Below are positions 25,061-31,452 of a stretch of DNA of 41,585 nucleotides, piece by piece. The stretch covers positions 1 through 41,585 of the forward strand of contig CAMARL010000001.1 of the NCBI GenBank assembly GCA_945860325.1. Direction: 5' to 3'. The notes beneath the pieces are model-generated. The model was given only the letters and a program-made list of their open reading frames with translations. It searched no databases and was not told the origin of the DNA. This DNA comes from Spirosoma fluviale (GTDB taxonomy: Bacteria > Bacteroidota > Bacteroidia > Cytophagales > Spirosomataceae). Each line of letters opens with the position of its first letter. Positions within the stretch are counted from its first letter, which is position 1. A program made the position numbers and the translations under genes.

Positions 25061-26149
25061 ATGAGTAGTATATACGGAAAATTATTTCAGATTAGTACTT
25101 TCGGGGAATCCCATGGACCTGCTGTGGGAGTTATTGTACAAGGTTGTCCTTCGGGGATTAATTTCGACCTAGATTTTGTGCAATCTGAGTTAGATCGAAG
25201 AAAACCAGGACAGTCGCGCATTACTACACAAAGAAAAGAAGCGGATTCCATCGAAATTTTATCTGGTGTTTTTGAAGGTAAGACGACGGGTACACCTATC
25301 GCCATGCTGGTGTGGAATGGCGATCAGCGATCCAAAGATTATACGCACATCGCAGACCAATTTAGGCCTTCGCATGCAGATTACACCTATTTTGCTAAAT
25401 ATGGTTTGAGGGATTATCGGGGAGGTGGACGTAGTTCAGCCCGTGAGACGGTCGCCCGTGTAGCTGCTGGCGCATTAGCCAAAATGGTTCTAACTCAGCT
25501 AGGGATAAAAATTACTGCCTATGTATCCCAAGTAGGTCATATGAAATTGGAAACGCCGGTGGAGCAGTTGGACTTATCTTTAACCGAATCCAACCCGGTT
25601 CGTTGCCCAGATCCTGATTTAGCTGCAAAAATGTTCACCTACATTGACGACATTAGGAAACAGGGGGATTCTGTCGGCGGTGTCATTTCTGCTTATATCA
25701 CAGGATGCCCAGTGGGATTGGGAGAACCTGTTTTTGATAAACTTCATGCGGAACTAGGTAAGGCGATGTTAAGCATTAATGCCGTAAAAGGATTTGAATA
25801 TGGGAGCGGATTTTCGGGAGTTGAGTTAAGAGGATCACAGCATAATGACATCATTGAAAAACAAGCAGATGGCAGCTTAAGGACTCTGACAAATCATTCA
25901 GGAGGTATCCAAGGAGGAATTTCAAATGGCGAGCCTATTTATTTTAGAGTTGCTTTCAAGCCGGTCGCTACCATTATGCAGGATCAGGACAGTGTAAATG
26001 AGACGGGAGATAAAATTACCGTTTCAGGAAAGGGTAGGCATGATCCCTGTGTGGTTCCTAGGGCGGTTCCCATTGTAGAAGCGATGGCAGCCATCGTTTT
26101 ATTGGATTTTTATTTAAGAAACCAAGTGATTCAGATGGCTCAAAAATGA
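25061..26149 (+). CDS. aroC: Chorismate synthase
   Basis: The 362-aa enzyme converts 5-enolpyruvylshikimate-3-phosphate to chorismate using reduced FMN. Signatures are FGESHGPAVGVIVQGCPSG at residues 14-32, RRKPGQS, FRPSHADYTYFAKYG with GGGRSSARETVARVAAGA, GCPVGLGEPVFDKL and GRHDPCVVPRAVPIVEAM. The length is normal. It overlaps tadA by four bases (ATGA) and follows batD closely. The product is the substrate of MenF at 6315. Confidence 0.97.
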   Translation: MSSIYGKLFQISTFGESHGPAVGVIVQGCPSGINFDLDFVQSELDRRKPGQSRITTQRKEADSIEILSGVFEGKTTGTPIAMLVWNGDQRSKDYTHIADQFRPSHADYTYFAKYGLRDYRGGGRSSARETVARVAAGALAKMVLTQLGIKITAYVSQVGHMKLETPVEQLDLSLTESNPVRCPDPDLAAKMFTYIDDIRKQGDSVGGVISAYITGCPVGLGEPVFDKLHAELGKAMLSINAVKGFEYGSGFSGVELRGSQHNDIIEKQADGSLRTLTNHSGGIQGGISNGEPIYFRVAFKPVATIMQDQDSVNETGDKITVSGKGRHDPCVVPRAVPIVEAMAAIVLLDFYLRNQVIQMAQK

Positions 26150-26586
26150 CAAGAAACGAAGACGCATATTACATGAGTTTAGCGTTGAAACAAGCCGAAC
26201 GCGCCCTAGAAGAAGAAGAAATTCCAGTGGGGGCCGTGGTCGTGTGCCAAGGAAAGATTGTGGCAAAAGCTTATAATCAGACCGAAATGCTGACCGACGT
26301 GACCGCACATGCTGAAATGTTAGCCATTACCTCTGCCGCTCAAACAATCGGGGCCAAATATTTAAAAGATTGCACGCTTTATGTGACACTGGAGCCTTGT
26401 TTGATGTGTGCTGGAGCTATTTATTGGTCTCAGTTAGGCCGACTGGTTTTCGGTGCGTCGGAGGATAAAAGAGGTTTTTTGAGCCAAGGGAAAGATATTT
26501 TACACCCCAAAACGGAGGTGACCGCAGGAATTTTAGCGGATGAATCAGCTCTTCTGTTAAAGGAGTTTTTTTCCATGCGGCGTTAA
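26146..26586 (+). CDS. tadA: tRNA adenosine deaminase-like nucleoside deaminase
   Basis: The 146-aa zinc deaminase has HAE at residues 55-57 (His55 zinc ligand, Glu57 proton shuttle) and PCLMC at 84-88 (Cys85 and Cys88 zinc ligands). EIPVGAVVVCQGKIVAKAYN and LVFGASEDKRGF are further TadA features. TadA converts A34 to inosine in tRNA-Arg(ACG). The family also contains guanine deaminases, but the length and the C-terminal LLKEFFSMRR favour TadA. Translation is probably coupled to aroC. Confidence 0.92.
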   Translation: MTRNEDAYYMSLALKQAERALEEEEIPVGAVVVCQGKIVAKAYNQTEMLTDVTAHAEMLAITSAAQTIGAKYLKDCTLYVTLEPCLMCAGAIYWSQLGRLVFGASEDKRGFLSQGKDILHPKTEVTAGILADESALLLKEFFSMRR

Positions 26587-26700
26587 AAAAAATGGAGTTT
26601 TAGCATGGTAGGATTATCAATGATTTGTAATTTTATCTTTCAATACGTTTTTTACCTAGGTAGAAATTTTTCTGCCCTTTAAACATAAATCAATATCTAT

Positions 26701-27312
26701 ATGTCTTTTGAACTAGCACCCCTGCCTTATGCAAACAATGCATTAGAGCCCAATTTTGACGCTTTGACGATGGAGATTCACCACGATCGCCATCATAATG
26801 CCTATGTCACAAACTTAAATGCAGCCGTGACAGGTACTCCATTAGAAGGAAAAACCTTGTTGGAATTATTTTCAACGATATCAACGTTAGCGCCTGCCGT
26901 AAGAAATAATGGCGGTGGACATTATAACCACGATTTGTTTTGGAATATTTTATCTCCTACGGGAGGAGGCGAACCTGTTGGCACCTTAGGAAAAGCAATC
27001 GATGCTAAATTTGGTTCATTTGATGCCTTTAAGGAAGAATTCAAAAAAGCATCCATCACTCGCTTTGGTTCAGGCTGGGCTTGGTTAGTGGCCCAAAAAG
27101 ACGGTTCAGTTGCTGTTTCTTCTACGCCCAACCAAGATAATCCTTTGATGGATGTTGCGGATGTAAAAGGGTTCCCTGTGATTGGTTTAGACGTTTGGGA
27201 GCATGCCTATTATTTAAAGTTCCAAAATAAACGCCCGGATTATGTAGACGCATTTTGGAATGTGGTGGATTGGAATAAGGCGGAAGCGCGTTATTTGGAC
27301 GCTCAGAAATAA
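26701..27312 (+). CDS. sodA: Superoxide dismutase, Mn-type features
   Basis: The 203-aa cytosolic enzyme has all metal ligands: His27 (MEIHHDRHH), His77 (GGGHYNHDLFW), Asp164 and His168 (LDVWEHAYYL). The NQDNPLM segment supplies Gln145, the outer-sphere glutamine position typical of Mn-SOD. The Fe-SOD glutamine after the second histidine is absent, so Mn or cambialistic use is likely. It stands alone with a strong terminator (27320-27350). The upstream 114-base gap has no perfect promoter motif. Confidence 0.95.
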   Translation: MSFELAPLPYANNALEPNFDALTMEIHHDRHHNAYVTNLNAAVTGTPLEGKTLLELFSTISTLAPAVRNNGGGHYNHDLFWNILSPTGGGEPVGTLGKAIDAKFGSFDAFKEEFKKASITRFGSGWAWLVAQKDGSVAVSSTPNQDNPLMDVADVKGFPVIGLDVWEHAYYLKFQNKRPDYVDAFWNVVDWNKAEARYLDAQK

Positions 27313-27319
27313 ATTTTAG

Positions 27320-27350
27320 GGGAGAGATTTTAAATTCTCTCCCTTTTTTT
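27320..27350 (+). terminator. Rho-independent terminator of sodA
   Basis: GGGAGAGA (27320-27327) pairs with TCTCTCCC (27336-27343) around TTTTAAAT, followed by seven T. It begins eight bases after the sodA stop. Confidence 0.9.
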
Positions 27351-27360
27351 GATTTCAGTT

Positions 27361-27390
27361 TTGCAATATACCTTCCATTTCGTATTTTTG
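27361..27390 (+). promoter_or_regulatory. Promoter of tRNA-His
   Basis: TTG (27361-27363), a 19-base spacer and TATTTTTG (27383-27390) match the Bacteroidota housekeeping consensus exactly. Transcription would start near 27397, just before the tRNA. Confidence 0.8.
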
Positions 27391-27401
27391 CAGTCCTAAA
27401 T

Positions 27402-27479
27402 GGCGGTTGTAGCTCAGTTGGTTAGAGTAGGCGTTTGTGGTGCGCTTGGTCGTGGGTTCGAGTCCCATCATCCGCCCCA
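27402..27479 (+). tRNA. tRNA-His (GTG anticodon), CCA encoded
   Basis: The cloverleaf is complete: encoded G-1 at 27402, acceptor GCGGTTG (27403-27409) with CATCCGC, D-arm GCTC/GAGT, anticodon loop TTGTGGT with GTG, T-arm GTGGG-TTCGAGT-CCCAT and CCA at 27477-27479. The extra G-1 opposite discriminator C73 is diagnostic of histidine tRNA. The acceptor stem has one T-T mismatch (position 5 with 68). The flanking promoter and terminator make this a well-bounded single tRNA unit. Confidence 0.96.
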
Positions 27480-27493
27480 TTTTAGAAAATGAG

Positions 27494-27521
27494 AGTCCCG
27501 GTAGCGATGCTGGGACTTTTT
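27494..27521 (+). terminator. Rho-independent terminator of tRNA-His
   Basis: AGTCCCGG (27494-27501) pairs with CTGGGACT (one G-T pair) around an eight-base loop, followed by TTTTT. It ends about 16 bases before the cruF ATG. Confidence 0.88.
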
Positions 27522-27537
27522 CATTAAACTTGTAGAT

Positions 27538-28173
27538 ATGAATCCGGTTTATCTAAAGCGTTTTTTGATGGTATTGTATGCAGCTGGCTTAATTGGCATG
27601 CATATCCCAGCGACTCAAAATTTATTCATTTCATTGGTTCCTTTAAACCTTTGGTTTACTGCATTTATTTGTATTTTCTACCATCCAAGGCCTTCCTTAA
27701 GCACTTATCTGGTTTTGTTTTTTATTGCGATCGCTGCTTGGTTAGTCGAGGTACAAGGGGTCCGAACGGGTTTAATTTTTGGAAGTTATCGCTACGGAAA
27801 TACATTGGGATTGAAATTGGCAGATGTGCCGATAACCATCGGATTGAATTGGATTATTTTATTGATGGGTACAAATGCCGTGGTGGAGGAATGGAATGCA
27901 GGGGGTAAAATAGGTAAGGCGGCTTTGGGCGCGGGATTAATGACGGCATTAGATTTATTGATTGAGCCTGTGGCTATTCATTTTGATTTTTGGAATTGGT
28001 CAAATGTGCAAGTACCTGTTCAAAATTTTGTAGCTTGGTGGGTTATTAGTTTTTTCTTTCAATATGTTTACCAGTTGGGCCCATGGCCTTCAAAGTCTAG
28101 TCTTTTTCGATTAATTGCTTTGCTCCAATTTCTATTCTTTTTGGGACATTGGCTTTTATTGCAATTTTTTTGA
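27538..28173 (+). CDS. cruF: CruF-type carotenoid biosynthesis membrane protein
   Basis: The 211-aa polytopic protein (about six helices) belongs to PF04240. Its signature region is VEVQGVRTGLIFGSYRYGNTLG at about 74-94, then DVPITIGLNWIILLMG, LDLLIEPVAIHFDFWNW and VPVQNFVAWWVISF. CruF hydrates carotenoid psi-ends at C-1',2', giving 1'-hydroxy carotenoids such as those made into flexixanthin- or saproxanthin-like pigments. No other crt gene is in the window. The CarH-like regulator lies 58 bases downstream on the same strand. No promoter is visible in the 16 bases between the tRNA terminator and the start. Confidence 0.85.
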   Translation: MNPVYLKRFLMVLYAAGLIGMHIPATQNLFISLVPLNLWFTAFICIFYHPRPSLSTYLVLFFIAIAAWLVEVQGVRTGLIFGSYRYGNTLGLKLADVPITIGLNWIILLMGTNAVVEEWNAGGKIGKAALGAGLMTALDLLIEPVAIHFDFWNWSNVQVPVQNFVAWWVISFFFQYVYQLGPWPSKSSLFRLIALLQFLFFLGHWLLLQFF

Positions 28174-28231
28174 TTTAAAACAATTGATAAATAATTAAGT
28201 TAACCACTATTTAATACGGTAATATTTTTTT

Positions 28232-29119
28232 ATGAAGAAGTACTATTCGATTAAAGATTTAGAGCATTTAAGTGGGATTAAGGCGCATACTTTGCGAATA
28301 TGGGAACAACGCTACGGCATTTTAAATCCTAGTCGGACAGAAACCAACATCCGATTTTATGGCGATAAGGAACTGAAGTTGGTCCTAAACATTGCTTTAT
28401 TACAAAATAAGGGTGGATTTAAAATTTCCAGCATTGTCAAAATGTCTGAGGAAGAAATTTTTAATCACATCTTGGCTTTTTCCAATACCAGTTTAAGTTT
28501 TCCTGAGCAAATCCAAGCATTGACATTGGCTATGTTGGATTTAGACGAATCGAAGTTCCAACAATTAACCCGAAATATCGTAAATAAGCATGGTTTTGAA
28601 AGCTATATGCTGGACATCATTCATCCATTTATGCGTCACTTAGGAACTCTTTGGATTTCTGGTTCTGTAGGTCCGGCTCAAGAACACTTCATAAGCCATT
28701 TGATTCGCCAAAAAGTGATTGCGGCCATTGATGCCCAAGGTTTTAATTTAAAGCCTCATTCAAAAAAGTTTTTGTTATATCTTCCCGAAGGCGAATTGCA
28801 TGAAATTGGAATTTTATTTGCGAACTTCATCCTACGAGCACGTAAGCATTCAGTTGTTTATTTGGGTCAATCTTTGCCTTATGAGGAGTTGTTATTGGCT
28901 TATGAAATCCATCAGCCGGATTATATTTTTTCTGTTTTTACTAGCGAACCCAACACGGATTTGATTGACGACTATTTGCGTAAGATGAGTCAAGACTTGC
29001 CAAAAAGTAAAATTCTTTTGACGGGATATCAGGCGCTCCAACCTACTTGCTCAGTACCTGATAATATAAATTTGTTGATGGATTTTCAGTCTTTAATTGA
29101 TCTAGCTGAAAATGCTTAA
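28232..29119 (+). CDS. MerR-family CarH/LitR-like B12-dependent photoreceptor regulator
   Basis: The 295-aa protein has an N-terminal MerR helix-turn-helix (about 1-70; YSIKDLEHLSGIKAHTLRIW), a four-helix cap (about 95-170) and a cobalamin-binding Rossmann domain (about 178-290). The cap carries Trp141 and Glu151-His152, the W-x9-EH motif of light-sensing CarH. The B12 domain has Glu188-x-His190-x-x-Gly193 (lower axial ligand His190), Ser214-Leu215 and TGYQ at 264-267. CarH represses carotenoid genes in the dark and releases DNA in light. Its position beside cruF fits that role. Binding of B12 is predicted, not shown. Confidence 0.9.
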   Translation: MKKYYSIKDLEHLSGIKAHTLRIWEQRYGILNPSRTETNIRFYGDKELKLVLNIALLQNKGGFKISSIVKMSEEEIFNHILAFSNTSLSFPEQIQALTLAMLDLDESKFQQLTRNIVNKHGFESYMLDIIHPFMRHLGTLWISGSVGPAQEHFISHLIRQKVIAAIDAQGFNLKPHSKKFLLYLPEGELHEIGILFANFILRARKHSVVYLGQSLPYEELLLAYEIHQPDYIFSVFTSEPNTDLIDDYLRKMSQDLPKSKILLTGYQALQPTCSVPDNINLLMDFQSLIDLAENA

Positions 29120-30180
29120 CTAAATTCTATGCCGACTTTAGTCGCCTCTTCTACAAACAATTTCACTTGTTGCTCTTGGTCTTTGGGACAAATCATCAAC
29201 GCATTCCCATGTTCCGCTATAATGTAATTGTGTAAACCATGCACCACCACTAATTTATGATGGGGTGTTTTAATGATACATTTTTCGGTGTTAAAAATGA
29301 GGACTTTTCCCTCAATCACATTTTGCTTTTCGTCTTTTTCCTTAATCTCATAAAGTGATTTCCAGGTGCCTAAATCAGACCAACCAATATCTGCGAGGAC
29401 AACTTTCACATTTTGCGCTTTTTCCATCATACCGTTGTCAATGGAAATACTTTTGCATACCCCATAAACTTTCCGGATAAATTCTTCTTCCTGATCAGTA
29501 TAATAAGCATTTTCCCCCTCATCAAACTGTTCAGCCATTCGAGATAACTGCTTTTCTAATTCTTTTTTGAATGAAGGTATACTGAAAATGAATATGCCGG
29601 CATTCCACACATAATCACCACTGTCCAAAAATGCTTCGGCTAATTCAACATTCGGCTTTTCCGTAAATGTTTTAACTACTTTGGCTACTTCTCCGCTGGG
29701 TTGATATTGAATATATCCATAACCGGTATCTGGCCGAGTAGGTACAATGCCTAAAGTGACTAAATGCGAATCGGATGCGGCTTCAAGCGCTTCTATAATA
29801 CGTGACTTGAAGGCGCCTTCTTTCAGGATTACATGGTCAGCGGGAGCTACTATCAGCCTAGCTTTAGGATGTTTTTTGCCAATTTTATAGGCTGCATAGG
29901 CTATGCAGGGAGCGGTATTTCTTCGTTGTGGTTCCTTAAGAATTTGATCAGCATGCAAATAAGGCAGTTGCTCTTTGACTAAATCCGCAAATTCAGCGCT
30001 TGTCACCACATAAATATTTTCTTTCGGAATAATTCCCTCAAAACGCTCAGCGGTTTGTTGGAGCATCGTTTTACCCACCCCAAGTACATCATGAAATTGT
30101 TTGGGGTTTGCACTTCTGCTGATGGGCCAAAAGCGAGTTCCGATTCCGCCTGCCATGATAATTAAGAACGTGTTTTTCAT
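29116..30180 (-). CDS. manC: Mannose-1-phosphate guanylyltransferase
   Basis: The 354-aa enzyme makes GDP-mannose from mannose-1-phosphate and GTP. The N-terminal nucleotide-binding loop MAGGIGTRFWPISRS (9-23) is followed by EPQRRNTAPCIAYAAY, VAPADHVIL, GYGYIQY, VKTFTEKPN and VWNAGIFIFSI; the DIGWSDLGTWKSLYEI motif is near the C-terminal third. It lacks the fused phosphomannose isomerase cupin of long ManC proteins. It lies one base after the DUF3089 gene and shares TTAA at its stop with the convergent CarH-like gene. GDP-mannose would serve surface polysaccharides. Confidence 0.95.
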   Translation of the reverse strand: MKNTFLIIMAGGIGTRFWPISRSANPKQFHDVLGVGKTMLQQTAERFEGIIPKENIYVVTSAEFADLVKEQLPYLHADQILKEPQRRNTAPCIAYAAYKIGKKHPKARLIVAPADHVILKEGAFKSRIIEALEAASDSHLVTLGIVPTRPDTGYGYIQYQPSGEVAKVVKTFTEKPNVELAEAFLDSGDYVWNAGIFIFSIPSFKKELEKQLSRMAEQFDEGENAYYTDQEEEFIRKVYGVCKSISIDNGMMEKAQNVKVVLADIGWSDLGTWKSLYEIKEKDEKQNVIEGKVLIFNTEKCIIKTPHHKLVVVHGLHNYIIAEHGNALMICPKDQEQQVKLFVEEATKVGIEFS

Positions 30181-30181
30181 A

Positions 30182-31228
30182 TTAGTGCTTTTGGCTCATA
30201 AATGCATCTACTCGGACTTTCGCATTTTCCCGAATAGGAGCATAAAAAAGGTTTAAATCAGCTTTGTGCCAATTTTTTAAATGTACAAACGATCGTCCAA
30301 AAACATAAGGCGTATGGGTCCACAATACCCCTAAATGATTCTGTGCATCCGCAAAATTTTTGACCCATTTGAATCCATAAGACACTCCGCCTGGATTTAA
30401 TTCTTTTGGAGCAAAATTGTCGTCTAAAGTCCAAGTCAATGGATTTGTGGAGACGAGTTCGGTCGGGGTATTGGGATGCCAATCAGGTAAATATCCTTGT
30501 AAAAATGTAGTGTATGCAATAAAGCAACCCGTTTGAGTTGAGTTTTCACAGGGTTTAATGTATTGGAATATATTTTTTGGTGTTGCAATTCCGATGATAT
30601 AGGCAGAAACCAATTGCTTTTGAAGTTCTTTTCCATCAAAAAGCTCCTGCATAAGCCTTGTGGCATGAACGGTTCCTTGGCTATGAGATGCGATGATGAT
30701 GGGCCTTCCCTCATTAAAATGGGATAAATAATATTGGAATGCTTTCTTAACGTCAGAATATGCAATATCCAAAGCAGCTGCTTTATCTTCTTTAAAAGAG
30801 GTGACGAACGCATGATAATGAGCCTGTCGATAGCGAGGAGCATAGATTCGACCGGCCGCATTAAAAATAGTCGCTTGGTTTAATATGGTTGAACTATCTA
30901 CAATAGCATTTAAATAGGCATCGCTAAAGCTTCCATTCCATTTGAATTCATTTGTAGGTTGGTAGGTTAAAATCGTAGGATGTATGAAAAAAACATCGGC
31001 TTTAGCTGAAGATTGTTCATCATGAAATGGAGATCCATTGGGTACTCGATCCGCCGCATCCTTTTTTGTAGGTAAGGCAGCCCAATTATTTGCATCTGCA
31101 TAGTCTGATTCTGGAGGTATTGGCGAATCTTTCCAGCGCAATTGTAAAGTAACAGGAGTGCTTGTTTTGCAATTTTGTAAAGCCAACATGGCTGAAAAAA
31201 CAATCAAACACCATAAAAAATTTCTCAT
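30182..31228 (-). CDS. DUF3089 alpha/beta-hydrolase-like protein, probable lipoprotein
   Basis: The 348-aa protein starts with a hydrophobic signal ending at Cys20 (MLALQNCK), a loose lipobox, so it is probably a lipoprotein facing the periplasm or surface. The DUF3089 (PF11288) hydrolase domain includes ADVFFIHPTILTY near residue 75, the nucleophile elbow IIASHSQGTVHA near 178-189 (Ser in SHSQG) and a C-terminal WTHTPYVFGRSFVH. The substrate is unknown. It is upstream of manC in a two-gene run, but no pathway link is evident. Confidence 0.87.
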   Translation of the reverse strand: MRNFLWCLIVFSAMLALQNCKTSTPVTLQLRWKDSPIPPESDYADANNWAALPTKKDAADRVPNGSPFHDEQSSAKADVFFIHPTILTYQPTNEFKWNGSFSDAYLNAIVDSSTILNQATIFNAAGRIYAPRYRQAHYHAFVTSFKEDKAAALDIAYSDVKKAFQYYLSHFNEGRPIIIASHSQGTVHATRLMQELFDGKELQKQLVSAYIIGIATPKNIFQYIKPCENSTQTGCFIAYTTFLQGYLPDWHPNTPTELVSTNPLTWTLDDNFAPKELNPGGVSYGFKWVKNFADAQNHLGVLWTHTPYVFGRSFVHLKNWHKADLNLFYAPIRENAKVRVDAFMSQKH

Positions 31229-31393
31229 TGGACTATATTAATGGACAAATGTAAGAAGAAAAGAGGCCTTTTTATATATCGAAAAACAGATAGATGGGTT
31301 ATAACCTTTAGAAATCATCTATTGAAATAAAAATATTTACTTAAAAAGTAGTAATTTTTTGATATATCAAGTGGCCATTACATAAATCTTACG

Positions 31394-31401
31394 TAGCTTT
31401 G
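31394..31401 (+). promoter_or_regulatory. Candidate -7 element for the TonB-dependent receptor gene
   Basis: TAGCTTTG fits TAnnTTTG and lies 51 bases before the ATG at 31453. No TTG stands 17-23 bases upstream. The 224-base gap from 31229 to 31452 is AT-rich and holds nothing else I can name. Confidence 0.45.
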
Positions 31402-31452
31402 TTGCAAATTATAACCTAATTAATCAACACAAGTAATTAACAAATCTTCATT

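Noticed and set aside
26659..26676. Terminator after tadA (GGTAGAAA with TTTCTGCC)
   Set aside because: The hairpin has only a 2-base spacer, a wobble pair and no T run after it, and it lies close to the sodA start.
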